Origin: a virus
Reading direction: 5' to 3' (one strand)
IMG/VR virus record: IMGVR_UViG_3300023313_000031
Location: 1 to 20,834 of that record
Length of the DNA stretch: 20,834 bases
Part shown: positions 6,976 to 14,729 of the stretch, piece after piece
Layout of the letters: each line of letters begins with the position of its first letter
Position numbering within the stretch: the stretch's first letter is position 1
Notes under the pieces: generated by a model
The model's input: the letters and a program-made list of their open reading frames with translations, nothing else
Database searches by the model: none
What the model was told of the DNA's origin: nothing
Position numbers and translations under genes: made by a program

Positions 6976-7081
6976 ACGCTTTTATTTTAATTGTAGTCTG
7001 TTAAAGTCAGTCAAATTTAAGACGATAAACTTTTCAAACTTCGATTTAACTTTAATTGGTTTCCACCTAAGGAAATAATAA
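6976..7081 (+). promoter_or_regulatory. Intergenic leader before the capsid gene (weak hairpin, possible promoter)
   Basis: This is the longest gap between plus-strand structural genes and is very AT-rich. It contains a weak hairpin in which GTCT (6996-6999) and TAAA (7002-7005) pair with TTTA (7016-7019) and AGAC (7020-7023). A poor promoter match, TTAAAG (7001-7006) and GATAAA (7024-7029) with 17 bases between, overlaps it. AAGGA just before the ATG is the ribosome binding site. Extra transcription of the capsid gene is plausible because capsid protein is needed in excess, but evidence is weak. Confidence 0.3.
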
Positions 7082-9070
7082 ATGGTCAGAAAAGAAAACC
7101 TCGGCAAGGATGTTAGAGCAGCATCTTTCAAGCCAGGAACTTTTAACGAAGAGCGCAACACGATAGACGTAGTTTTTTCCTCCGGTGCTCAAGTCAAGCG
7201 TCAATCATTTTTCGAGGGTGATTTTATCGAAGAGCTATCGCTCAAGAGAAAAGACGTCAGACTTGATAGATTGAACTCAGGCGCTCCTGTCTTAAGTAAT
7301 CATGATTCCTATAGGCTTGATTCTGTTTTGGGCGTAGTTGAAAAAGCTTCGATCAAAAAAGAAGATGGCAAAACTCTCGCTATGGCCACTGTTAGATTTA
7401 GCGACAGAGAAGAGATAAAGCCTATTATTAAAGACATTCGAGACGGAATACTTCCCAATATCTCAGTTGGCTACCGAGTCCATAAGTTTGAAGAAATGCC
7501 AAAAAATGATGATGGCGTCCCTGTATTTAGAGCCACAGACTGGGAGCCTTACGAGATTAGTTTTGTAACTATTCCGGCAGACGCTCAGGCTCAAGTCAGA
7601 TCAGACGACGAAAAACATGCTTGCGAGATTGTTAGAATAGAAGAGGCTTTAAACGTCCCAGAAGAATCGACAGTATTAGATTCGGATAGAGACGGTTGCA
7701 CATATGGCGATGAGTCAAGAAGCGAAATTTCAAATTGTAAATCTAAAGGAGTTAGAGAGATGCCAACAGAAGAAACAGTGAATCTTGACGATGTTAAATT
7801 AGCAGCCGTCAACGAAGAGAGAAAAAGAGTTTCTGAAATCACTACTGCAGTTCGATCAGCAGGATTGAGCGAAGATTTCAAAAGCACTTTAGTTGAAGGA
7901 GGAACTTCTATCGATGAAGCTAGAAAATTAGTGATAGAAGAATTAGGAAAAAAAGACGCTGAAACTAAAACACGTTCAAGCAATGTTGCTATCATCACTG
8001 AAGAGCGTGACACTGTAAAGCGAGGCATCGAAGATGCTATCCTTCACCGCACTGATTCAAGAGTAAATAAATTAACTGACGTCGGTCGTGAGTTCAGAGG
8101 CATGGGACTTCTTGACATGGCTCGGGAATGTCTTGACCAAGCAGGCGTTAAAACTAGAGGCATGAGCCGCCAAGAAGTTGCTAAGCTTGCACTTAGGGCG
8201 CACACCTCTTCAGACTTCCCTGAAATTCTAGCGAACGTAGCTGGTAAAACTCTTCGTGATGCTTATGAAGCAGCTCCACAAACATTCGAGTCATTTACAA
8301 GACGAGTTGAAGTGCCTGACTTCAAGCAAGTTTCAAGGACACAACTTGGAGACGCACCAGACTTAGAAGAAGTTTTGGAAAGTGGAGAGATTTCTCAAGG
8401 AACTGTCGGCGAGCAAGCTGAAAAATATGAAGTTAAAACTTATGCGAAGATGATTGGCATGAGCAGAAAAATGCTTGTTAATGACGACCTATCAGCATTT
8501 GCAAGAATCCCTCAGCTATTTGGCCGAGCAGCAGCAGACTTAGAGTCTGATCTTGTTTGGAATATCTTGTTCGACAATGCCGCTCTCGCAGATGCGGTAG
8601 CTTTGTTCCACGCAACCCACAGCAACCTAAACCAAGGTGGTTTGTCAGCTATTACTGTTGCTTCTTTGGGAGCTGCAAGAGCTGCCATGAGAACGCAAAC
8701 TGGTCTTAACGGTCGTAAGTTAAACCTAGCTCCTATGAACTTATGTGTTCCAGCAGCTTTGGAGACAGTAGCTCAGCAGTTCATAGCTAACATCACTCCA
8801 GATCTAGCAGGAAACGTTAACCCGTTTTCTAACAGATTGAATCTTATCGTAGAGCCTAGAATTGACGACAATGACGCCAACTCTTGGTACTTGATGGCGG
8901 ACGCCGGACAAGTTGACATGATCGAGCTAGCTTCATTGACTGGCGAGACAGGTCCTATGATCGAGACTGAGGACATGTTTGACTCAGAGGGAATTAAGAT
9001 CAAAGCTAGAATGGATCGAGGCGTTAAAGCTATCGACTTCAGAGGAATGCAGAAAAACGACGGTGCATAA
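7082..9070 (+). CDS. Prohead protease / scaffold / major capsid fusion protein
   Basis: One 662-residue chain joins a U35/HK97-type prohead protease to a HK97-fold major capsid protein. In the protease (residues about 10-175) the catalytic candidates are His74 in LSNHDS and Ser128 in NISVGYRV, with the conserved WEPYEISFVTIPADAQA stretch (from residue 154) behind it. Residues about 227-320 are helical, charged and look like a scaffold or delta domain. The capsid part runs from about residue 330 to the end (FPEILANVAGKTL, KMIGMSRKMLVNDD, DLVWNILFDN, then the C-terminal beta domain). Such natural protease-capsid fusions are known in phages. An in-frame ATG at 7760 with a strong ribosome binding site could also give a separate 436-residue scaffold-capsid protein. 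The protease would cut itself and the scaffold away during maturation. Confidence 0.9.
   Translation: MVRKENLGKDVRAASFKPGTFNEERNTIDVVFSSGAQVKRQSFFEGDFIEELSLKRKDVRLDRLNSGAPVLSNHDSYRLDSVLGVVEKASIKKEDGKTLAMATVRFSDREEIKPIIKDIRDGILPNISVGYRVHKFEEMPKNDDGVPVFRATDWEPYEISFVTIPADAQAQVRSDDEKHACEIVRIEEALNVPEESTVLDSDRDGCTYGDESRSEISNCKSKGVREMPTEETVNLDDVKLAAVNEERKRVSEITTAVRSAGLSEDFKSTLVEGGTSIDEARKLVIEELGKKDAETKTRSSNVAIITEERDTVKRGIEDAILHRTDSRVNKLTDVGREFRGMGLLDMARECLDQAGVKTRGMSRQEVAKLALRAHTSSDFPEILANVAGKTLRDAYEAAPQTFESFTRRVEVPDFKQVSRTQLGDAPDLEEVLESGEISQGTVGEQAEKYEVKTYAKMIGMSRKMLVNDDLSAFARIPQLFGRAAADLESDLVWNILFDNAALADAVALFHATHSNLNQGGLSAITVASLGAARAAMRTQTGLNGRKLNLAPMNLCVPAALETVAQQFIANITPDLAGNVNPFSNRLNLIVEPRIDDNDANSWYLMADAGQVDMIELASLTGETGPMIETEDMFDSEGIKIKARMDRGVKAIDFRGMQKNDGA
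7746..7762 (+). promoter_or_regulatory. Internal ribosome binding site and start for the scaffold-capsid part
   Basis: AAAGGAG (about 7745-7751) lies 8 bases before an in-frame ATG (7760-7762), at residue 227 of the fusion. This is exactly the junction between the protease domain and the helical scaffold-like part, where a linker would be. Initiation here would make a 436-residue protein beginning MPTEETVNLDDV in addition to the full fusion, so that capsid subunits outnumber protease. This resembles the nested C/Nu3 arrangement of lambda. Use of the site is inferred from its position and quality. Confidence 0.6.
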
Positions 9071-9126
9071 ACCTTAGTTTCCAACTGATTATTAAATAAT
9101 AAAAATTCACCTAGAGAGGGTAGAAA

Positions 9127-9471
9127 ATGAAAAATAAAATTCAAGATGGCGATGTTTTAGAATTGACCGCACCTGCTACTGTTTTAAGTGGCGCTGGTGT
9201 TTTGGTAAATGGTTTGTTTGGCGTAGCTGCTGTTGACGCAGTTTTAGGCGCTAGATTATCTGTTCACGTCGAAGGAGTTTTTCAAATCAACAAGGAAGCT
9301 ACTACAGCAGCTTTTGTTGAAGGCGAGAAAGTTTTTTGGGACGACACTGCTAAGCAATTAGATGAGTCTGCTGTCGGACGTTTTCACGTTGGAACTGCTA
9401 TCGAAGTTGCTGGAGCAACAGCGACTACAGTTAAAGTTAAGCTTCTTGGTTACTCCGTAGTAGCGGTATAA
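9127..9471 (+). CDS. DUF2190-family capsid accessory (decoration/cement) protein
   Basis: The 114-residue protein fits the DUF2190 family, small beta-rich proteins encoded directly after the major capsid gene and thought to decorate or stabilise the shell. It has IQDGDVLELTAPATVLSGA near the N-terminus, then FGVAAVDAVLGARLSVHVEG and KVFWDD, ending in a valine-rich strand; glycine and alanine are frequent and there is no membrane segment. A GAGAGGG ribosome binding site lies about 6 bases upstream of the ATG. The next gene begins one base after its stop. It might serve the role of lambda gpD, but the sequence is unrelated by eye. Confidence 0.8.
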   Translation: MKNKIQDGDVLELTAPATVLSGAGVLVNGLFGVAAVDAVLGARLSVHVEGVFQINKEATTAAFVEGEKVFWDDTAKQLDESAVGRFHVGTAIEVAGATATTVKVKLLGYSVVAV

Positions 9472-9472
9472 T

Positions 9473-9802
9473 ATGGCACTACCGTCTTTTAAAAAAAAGG
9501 TTGATAGCCTTTTGCATACTGCTGTGAGGGCGTTCGGTGAGAGCGCTCAATACCAGCCTTTAAAAGGCGGTAGTTATACCCTTTGCGGCGTGTTCGATAG
9601 AAACTTTGAGCAAGTTGATCCAGACACTCAGATAGTTATTGCGAGCAACGTTCCAATGTTTGGCGTTAACTTAAACGAGATGTTTGAAAAACCTCAGCAG
9701 GGCGATTTATTGTCTATTGATGAAGAGGTTTTTAGAGTTACAGATTCCCAAGAAGATGGCCAAGGTGGCGCAACTCTTATTCTTCAAAAGGTCAGCGAAT
9801 GA
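9473..9802 (+). CDS. Head-tail joining protein, gpFII-like
   Basis: The 109-residue product resembles the FII/Gifsy-2-type head-tail connector family. It begins with a helix (FKKKVDSLLHTAVRAFGE), then a beta-rich domain with GVFDRNFEQVDPDT and the GDLLSIDEEVFRVTDSQEDGQG stretch typical of this family (about residues 77-98). It would complete the head at the neck and form the surface for tail attachment. The end overlaps the next gene by four bases (ATGA). The order capsid, accessory protein, FII-like, tail terminator matches lambda-like and mixed myophage genomes. Confidence 0.75.
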   Translation: MALPSFKKKVDSLLHTAVRAFGESAQYQPLKGGSYTLCGVFDRNFEQVDPDTQIVIASNVPMFGVNLNEMFEKPQQGDLLSIDEEVFRVTDSQEDGQGGATLILQKVSE

Positions 9803-10344
9803 GTAGCGAGAGGAAAAAAATTCGTCATGCTATCGTAGATCTTTTAAAGCGTAAGAAAACATCGGCAGGAAGAAAAGTTTTTGGCAATAGGTCAACCAAC
9901 GTCTGGCAAGAAGATTTGCCTGCGATCATGGTTTATCCTAGATCTGAGGACGTGTCAGAGCGGTCTAAGTCTCCTAGAGAAATTACTAGGTCTTTGTCTA
10001 TGGCTATAGAAATAGTCACAGACGGCAAGGATGACGACGAGGCTGCTGATAGGATGGACGATCTTGCAGATCAGGTCGAAAGAATTCTAGGCGTTGACGA
10101 AACTTTGGGCTGCACGACAGATGATATTATTTTGGATTCTGTAGAATTTGATTATGAAGATAAAGGAGAGCGTTCTATCATGAGCGCAACCCTGGTTTAT
10201 CTATTGACTTACGTCGTCAACGTTCCAAAAGACAGACGAGATCAAGACACAGATGATTTCACAAATATTAATGCTTCCTGGGACGTAGGCACCGCAAGCG
10301 ACCCTGACCCTGAAGCAACAGATACTATCAATCTTCCTCAGTAG
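9799..10344 (+). CDS. Probable tail terminator / tail completion protein (gpU-like)
   Basis: The 181-residue product has an N-terminal helix with RKKIRHAIVDLLKRK, then WQEDLPAIMVYPRSE, a strand-helix pattern with LSMAIEIVTDGKDDDEAADRMDDLADQVERIL, and strands ending SATLVYLLTYVV. This is the alpha/beta pattern of tail terminator proteins, which cap the tail tube and stop its growth at the right length. The last 40 residues are acidic and low-complexity (DFTNINASWDVG, then DPDPEATDT), and are probably flexible. It is coupled to the FII-like gene and precedes the Mu-type tail genes. Function is assigned by position and pattern; the exact family is uncertain. Confidence 0.65.
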   Translation: MSSERKKIRHAIVDLLKRKKTSAGRKVFGNRSTNVWQEDLPAIMVYPRSEDVSERSKSPREITRSLSMAIEIVTDGKDDDEAADRMDDLADQVERILGVDETLGCTTDDIILDSVEFDYEDKGERSIMSATLVYLLTYVVNVPKDRRDQDTDDFTNINASWDVGTASDPDPEATDTINLPQ

Positions 10345-10352
10345 GATTTAAA

Positions 10353-10553
10353 ATGGATGACGACAGGAAACTAATAAAACCAAAAACCGGCTTGATAATC
10401 AGAGATCCAAAAACCTCTGAGATTATTCCGGCTGAAGGCAAGCTAGTAAAGGTTAAGGAGCCTTACTGGTTTAGACGTTTGCAGTGTGGCGATGTTGTTC
10501 TTGTTTCTATCAATAAACCATTTCAAGATAAAAAATCTGGAGGAAGTAAATAA
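10353..10553 (+). CDS. DUF2635 protein, Mu gp38-like
   Basis: This 66-residue protein matches DUF2635, the small protein encoded before the sheath gene in Mu-like phages. It shows IRDPKTSEIIPAEGKLVKV (residues 16-34), followed by YWFRRLQCGDVVLV, the family core. The tail is lysine- and glycine-rich. The gene ends on the same base as the sheath start, so translation is coupled. Function is unknown; its fixed place suggests a role in tail assembly or regulation of sheath translation. It lies directly after the tail terminator gene, as expected in this module. Confidence 0.85.
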   Translation: MDDDRKLIKPKTGLIIRDPKTSEIIPAEGKLVKVKEPYWFRRLQCGDVVLVSINKPFQDKKSGGSK

Positions 10554-12034
10554 TGGCAGTTTCATTCAACGGCATCGGTACTAATCTTAGAGTTCCTTTT
10601 GCTTATATTGAGTTTGACAACTCAAGAGCGCAACAAGGCCCTAGCGTTCAACCCTACAAGACTTTAATCATGGGACAGAAAATATCAGCAGGAAGCGCAA
10701 CAGCTTTGCAGCTTTCGACTGTTACTTCAGAGTCTCAAGCTATCGAACTTTATGGCGTAGGCTCTATGCTTCATTTGATGATAGCTAAATATTTAGAGAA
10801 CGACAAAATCACAGAGATCAAAGCGATTTCTATTGATGACGCTGGAGCTGCTGTCGTAGCAACAGGCAAGGTTACAATAGCAGCAGGCTCGGCAACTAAA
10901 GACGGTGTGCTTGCTTTTCACATTGCAGGAAAAAAAGTATCTGTCGCAGTCTCTTTAGGAGACAACCAAGACGCTGCAATTTTGGCTTTGGTAAACGCTA
11001 TCAACGCTAATACAGCTCTGCCAGTTACAGCAGCAGTCAATGGAACAAACGCAAACGAATGCGATATAACAGCTAAAAATTTGGGAGCTGTTGGCAACGA
11101 GATAGACATTAGAAAAAACTATTTTGAAGCTGACAAAGACGTAGCAGGCTTGGCCGTTACAATAACAGCTATGGCATCTGGAGCGACTAACCCTGATGTC
11201 GCAGCTATCATAGCGGCACTTCCTGAAGATCAATACAATGTCATCGTTAACCCTTGGACAGATGCAGCTAACTTAGCTGCTATGGAGACTGAGCTATCAG
11301 ATCGCTTTGGAGCACTAAGGCAAAATGATGGCGTGATGTTTTCAGCTAAGCTTGGAAGTTTGGGCACGCTTCAAACTTTGGGGAACTCAAGAAACTCACA
11401 GCACAGCTCAATCATGGGACCTGCTTCAGGAGCGCCAAACACCTCCTATGAGTTCGCAGCAGCCTACGCCGCACAAGTAGCTATCTCAGGTCAAGCAGAT
11501 CCTGCAAGGCCATTTCAGACGCTTCCAATGAAGGGTATTTTAGCACCTAGCGATGCAGAGTCTTTTCTCCTAACAGAGAGAAATTTGCTTTTACATGACG
11601 GTATTGCTACAGCCAAAAACACTTCAGGAGATGTTGTTAGAATAGAACGGGCTATCACTACCTTCCAAACTAATGCCGCTGGAGCCGCTGACACTTCTTA
11701 TCTTGACGTCAATACTTTATTGACTCTAAGCTTTTTGAGATATGATTTTAGAAATACAATGTTAGCAAAATTCCCTAGAGCTAAACTAGCAAATGACGGA
11801 ACTAATTTCGGTCCTGGACAAGCTATCATCACTCCGCTTGTTGGAAGGGCTGTCGCTGTCGAGAAGTTCAGGCAGTGGGAAGATTTAGGACTTGTCGAAG
11901 GTCTTGAGCAATTTAAAACAGATTTGATTGTCGAGAGAAACGCTCAAGATCCAAACCGTTTAGATTTCTTATTACCTCCAGATCTTATCAATCAAATGCG
12001 TGTCGCAGCAGCACAAATTCAATTTCTACTTTAG
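10553..12034 (+). CDS. Contractile tail sheath protein, Mu gpL-like
   Basis: The 493-residue product matches the Mu tail sheath (gpL, about 495 residues). The N-terminus (FNGIGTNLRVPFAYIEFDNSRA) is the family signature. Residues about 55-85 (VTSESQAIELYGVGSMLHLM) follow, then the repeated-strand insert domain with GKVTIAAGSATKDGVLAF and AVGNEIDIR. LPEDQYNVIVNPWTDAANL, then FQTLPMKGILAP and the C-terminal MLAKFPRAKLA to QFLL are the conserved sheath core. These subunits surround the tube and contract to drive it into the host cell envelope. Neighbours are the gp38-like protein and the tube protein, as in Mu. Presence of this gene identifies the virus as a myovirus. Confidence 0.95.
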   Translation: MAVSFNGIGTNLRVPFAYIEFDNSRAQQGPSVQPYKTLIMGQKISAGSATALQLSTVTSESQAIELYGVGSMLHLMIAKYLENDKITEIKAISIDDAGAAVVATGKVTIAAGSATKDGVLAFHIAGKKVSVAVSLGDNQDAAILALVNAINANTALPVTAAVNGTNANECDITAKNLGAVGNEIDIRKNYFEADKDVAGLAVTITAMASGATNPDVAAIIAALPEDQYNVIVNPWTDAANLAAMETELSDRFGALRQNDGVMFSAKLGSLGTLQTLGNSRNSQHSSIMGPASGAPNTSYEFAAAYAAQVAISGQADPARPFQTLPMKGILAPSDAESFLLTERNLLLHDGIATAKNTSGDVVRIERAITTFQTNAAGAADTSYLDVNTLLTLSFLRYDFRNTMLAKFPRAKLANDGTNFGPGQAIITPLVGRAVAVEKFRQWEDLGLVEGLEQFKTDLIVERNAQDPNRLDFLLPPDLINQMRVAAAQIQFLL

Positions 12035-12045
12035 GGGTTTAAACC

Positions 12046-12414
12046 ATGAGTAATAGAAGAATAGGCGGAATAGTTTTTTTCAAGATAGACGGCACTCAGT
12101 TTTCTGCTAAAGGAAATTGGAGCTATAATATCGGCGTTCCTAAAAAGGAAATGATTGCCGGTGCAGATTCTATCCACGGATTTAAGGAGCTGCCACAGGT
12201 TCCTTTTATCGAAGGTACTATCACCGACAACTCTGACTTAGACTTAGAAGCTTTGCAGAAGTCTCGTGACGTCACTTGCACGCTTGAACTTGCTAACGGC
12301 AAAGTCATTGTCGTTGAAGAGGGCGTGTTTGCTTCAGATGGCAATGGCTCTTCTGAAGAGGGTGAAATTGAAGTTAGAATCGAAGGCGTAAGAGGAAGCG
12401 AGTTAAAAGGATGA
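12046..12414 (+). CDS. Tail tube protein, Mu gpM-like
   Basis: The 122-residue product matches the Mu tail tube protein gpM (118 residues). The sequence GGIVFFKIDGTQFSAKGNWSYN at the start, KKEMIAGADSIHGFKE (about residues 33-48) and PFIEGTITDNSDLDLEAL (about 53-70) are the family core; beta strands dominate. It forms the hexameric rings of the inner tube through which DNA passes. It follows the sheath gene by eleven bases and overlaps the assembly chaperone by four bases, consistent with a single transcript. Confidence 0.93.
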   Translation: MSNRRIGGIVFFKIDGTQFSAKGNWSYNIGVPKKEMIAGADSIHGFKELPQVPFIEGTITDNSDLDLEALQKSRDVTCTLELANGKVIVVEEGVFASDGNGSSEEGEIEVRIEGVRGSELKG

Positions 12415-12677
12415 ATCCAGTAATTTACAAATTAAAAGAGCCAATAGAATTGGATGGAGAGAAAATCGAAAGATTGGAACTCCAACACCCTAGAGGCAAG
12501 CACATCAAAAACATCGATACCAATAATTTAACTATTGGCGTCATCATGGTTTTAGCTGCTAAAATCTCAGGCCATAGGCCGAAACTTTTTGACGAGATGA
12601 TAGCTGCTGACGTTATGGCTATTGCAGGTATCGTTGGCGATTTTTTGGGCGATGGCCAAGAAACTGGCCTGAGCTAA
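12411..12677 (+). CDS. Tail assembly chaperone, Mu gp41-like (unshifted product)
   Basis: This 88-residue protein is the short form of the tail assembly chaperone. It resembles Mu gp41: YKLKEPIELDGEKIERLELQ near the start, then HPRGKHIKNID, and a helical half with IGVIMVLAAKISGHRPKLFDEMIAADVMAIAGIVGDFLG. It would coat the tape measure protein and recruit tube subunits. It overlaps the tube gene by four bases. The frameshift site at 12641-12647 lies 10 codons before its stop and leads to a longer form. Family members are the functional equivalents of P2 gpE and lambda gpG. Confidence 0.88.
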   Translation: MNPVIYKLKEPIELDGEKIERLELQHPRGKHIKNIDTNNLTIGVIMVLAAKISGHRPKLFDEMIAADVMAIAGIVGDFLGDGQETGLS

Positions 12678-12805
12678 TTGGTTACGTTGCCGGTACTTTT
12701 AAATTTTCTATTAATGAAATCTGGGAACTGACTGCTGATGATTTAGAGTTTTGGGCGGAGAGAGCTGAAAACTATTTAGAAAAGGTAGGTTCCTCAGATG
12801 GGTAA
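12411..12805 (+). CDS. Frameshifted tail assembly chaperone (about 131 aa, -1 at T TTT TTG)
   Basis: Reading frame 0 to 12647, slipping back one base, then continuing in the -1 frame gives a fusion of about 131 residues. The 52-residue extension starts GRWPRNWPELIGYVAG, continues FKFSINEIWELTADDLEFWAERAE, and stops at TAA 12803-12805, overlapping the start of the tape measure gene by 8 bases. The extension has no start of its own, fills the gap between the short chaperone and the tape measure, and its Trp/Leu helical pattern (EIWELTADDLEFW) fits the second domain of chaperones of the P2 E+E' and lambda G-T type. The long form is expected in small amounts relative to the short form. Confidence 0.85.
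12641..12669 (+). promoter_or_regulatory. Programmed -1 ribosomal frameshift signal
   Basis: The slippery heptamer T TTT TTG occupies 12641-12647 in the correct phase for a -1 slip (GAT-TTT-TTG in frame 0). Six bases later GGCCA (12654-12658) pairs perfectly with TGGCC (12665-12669) around the loop AGAAAC, a GC-rich stem in the position expected of a stimulatory hairpin. T TTT TTG is the same slip sequence as reported for the P2 tail gene operon. Confidence 0.88.
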
Positions 12806-14729
12806 GACAACTACAACAACATCAAATTTAAATCTACAAGCCAAGGACAACGTCTCAAAAACCCTGAGGCGTTTGTCTGGCACCTTCCAAAAATTTACAG
12901 GTAAAATTAACAAGACTACAAAAGCCTTTGGGCGTATGCAGTTGAAAACTTTTGCTTTAAGAAAAAGCCTCAAAAAGGTTGGCAAGAGCATGCGTGGTAT
13001 TGGTAAGAGCATGTCCACTAGCGTGACTCTTCCCATTGTAGCGGCAGGCGCAGGAATAATTTCTATGGCTGCGAAGTTTGAAAAGTCTATGAATAAAGTG
13101 CGTGCGCTCACAGGAGCCACGGGCGAGGACTTCAAAAAGATGAGAGACCTAGCTAAAAAACTAGGTATTACTACGCAGTTTTCAGCATCAGAAGCAGCAG
13201 ATGCTATGTCTTTTTTAGGCATGGCAGGCTTTGACACAAATCAAATATTGACTTCAACACCTTCGCTTTTAAAACTAGCTGCTGCATCTGGTATTGAGTT
13301 AGCTAGAGCTGCTGATATTGCTTCCAACGTCATGGGTGGTTTTGGCTTAAAGGCTAGTGAAGCTGGAAGAGTGGCAGACGTTTTAGCTAATACAACTGCC
13401 AGTTCTAATGTCAACATGGAACAACTTGCAGAGTCAATGAAGGTGGCAGCTCCTTTGGGTAAGCAGTTTGGAGCTTCAATAGAAGAGGTTTCAACAGCAA
13501 TCGGCCTTCTAGGTAATGTCGGTATTCAAGGCTCTGATGCAGGTACTGCTTTAAAGCGAGCGTTTTTAGCTTTGAGTGCTCCAGGTAGTAAAGCTTCTAA
13601 GATGCTTGGGATCATGGGCGTTAAAGCCACAGACGCTAAAGGCAACATGCGAGATTTTTCAGCTATCATGGAAGATTTCGGCAAGAAAAGTGCTAAGTTT
13701 TCTCAGTCTGAAAACCTAAAAGTATTGAACGAAATATTTGGCAAGATCGGAATATCTGGAGCAGCTGCTTTGATCGAAGCGACTAAGTCAGCAGGAGGAG
13801 CACAGAGCGAGTTTGATCGACTTACTAAAAAGATAAAAGCATCAGATGGCGTAGCTGCGAAGATGGCTAAAACAATGCAGGAAGGCGCAGCAGGAGGCAT
13901 GAAAAAATTCATGTCAGCTATCGAAGGTCTAGCAATAGCTATTGGAGACAGTGGCGTATTACAAATGTTTACAGACTTAGTGACTGGTTTAGCTAAGTTC
14001 ACTCAGTCAATAGCTAAAACAAATCCTTGGATATTGAAAATCGGATCATTGTTCGCTGTTGTAGTAGCTGCTATCGGTCCTTTGCTAGTTGCTTTTGGAA
14101 TGGTGGCAGGTGCTATGCCTGCGGTAATATCTGGATCCGCTGCCATAGGAACGGGAATAGCTGCAATTGGAACAGCAATAGCAGGAGCAGGGCTTACAGC
14201 TTTAGGAGTGATATTTAGTCCATTGGGAGCGATCATTGCTGGAGTTGGAATTGCTTTAGCATCTTTATGGAAGGTGTTCGAGCTAGGTAGAGATATTTGG
14301 CGAGCGTTTGCAGACGATCCAGCGATAGCTTGGAAGGCTTTAAAAGCAACGTTTAAAGACATGTTTCCTATGGTGTCATCTATCATCGGCTTGTTTGGCG
14401 ATGCTGCTACATCGGTAGCCAACTTTACTGGGCTCAATATCTCTGGCTCTGGTGACAAGTCTAAAAAGAGAAACTTCGCACCTGTAAATAATGACGTTAA
14501 GAACTTTGTTCTTGGTGGTTCTTTTGGCAAAGACAAAGGAATAAAAACTCCAAATGTCAGCAGCTCGTTTGGAAAAAACAGAGAGATAAAAACTCCTAAA
14601 TCTCAACTAGCTAAAACACAAGTTACGGTTGATTTCAAAAACCTGCCAAAAGGCTCGAAGGTAAAATCTGAAGGAACTAAAAACAGCAATCTTAACCTTA
14701 ACCTAGGTTTTCAAGGAGTAGGTAGCTAG
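12798..14729 (+). CDS. Tail tape measure protein
   Basis: The 643-residue product sets tail length. Residues about 10-75 are basic and helical (KTLRRLSGTFQKF, LRKSLKKVGKSM). A hydrophobic segment (SVTLPIVAAGAGIISMA, about 75-91) precedes the TP901-type tape-measure core (about 92-330), with KSMNKVRALTGA, AMSFLGMAGFD, NVMGGFGL and GIQGSDAGTALKRA. A second long hydrophobic and glycine-rich zone runs from about residue 411 to 490 and could insert in the host membrane during injection. The C-terminus is Ser/Lys-rich. At roughly 0.15 nm per residue the tail would be near 95 nm. Size is close to the Mu tape measure. The start overlaps the end of the frameshifted chaperone by 8 bases. Confidence 0.93.
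   Translation: MGKTTTTTSNLNLQAKDNVSKTLRRLSGTFQKFTGKINKTTKAFGRMQLKTFALRKSLKKVGKSMRGIGKSMSTSVTLPIVAAGAGIISMAAKFEKSMNKVRALTGATGEDFKKMRDLAKKLGITTQFSASEAADAMSFLGMAGFDTNQILTSTPSLLKLAAASGIELARAADIASNVMGGFGLKASEAGRVADVLANTTASSNVNMEQLAESMKVAAPLGKQFGASIEEVSTAIGLLGNVGIQGSDAGTALKRAFLALSAPGSKASKMLGIMGVKATDAKGNMRDFSAIMEDFGKKSAKFSQSENLKVLNEIFGKIGISGAAALIEATKSAGGAQSEFDRLTKKIKASDGVAAKMAKTMQEGAAGGMKKFMSAIEGLAIAIGDSGVLQMFTDLVTGLAKFTQSIAKTNPWILKIGSLFAVVVAAIGPLLVAFGMVAGAMPAVISGSAAIGTGIAAIGTAIAGAGLTALGVIFSPLGAIIAGVGIALASLWKVFELGRDIWRAFADDPAIAWKALKATFKDMFPMVSSIIGLFGDAATSVANFTGLNISGSGDKSKKRNFAPVNNDVKNFVLGGSFGKDKGIKTPNVSSSFGKNREIKTPKSQLAKTQVTVDFKNLPKGSKVKSEGTKNSNLNLNLGFQGVGS

Noticed and set aside
7591-8028. Minus-strand open frame of 145 codons opposite the protease-capsid fusion
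   Set aside because: Serine-rich, low-complexity antisense of a real gene with strong family matches on the plus strand.
12794-13237. Minus-strand open frame opposite the start of the tape measure gene
   Set aside because: Shadow of basic helical coding sequence; no ribosome binding site or family signature.
14003-14536. Long minus-strand open frame opposite the tape measure gene
   Set aside because: It lies in the Ala/Gly-rich part of the tape measure gene, has Pro/Ala/Ile-biased sequence typical of an antisense shadow and has no credible start context.
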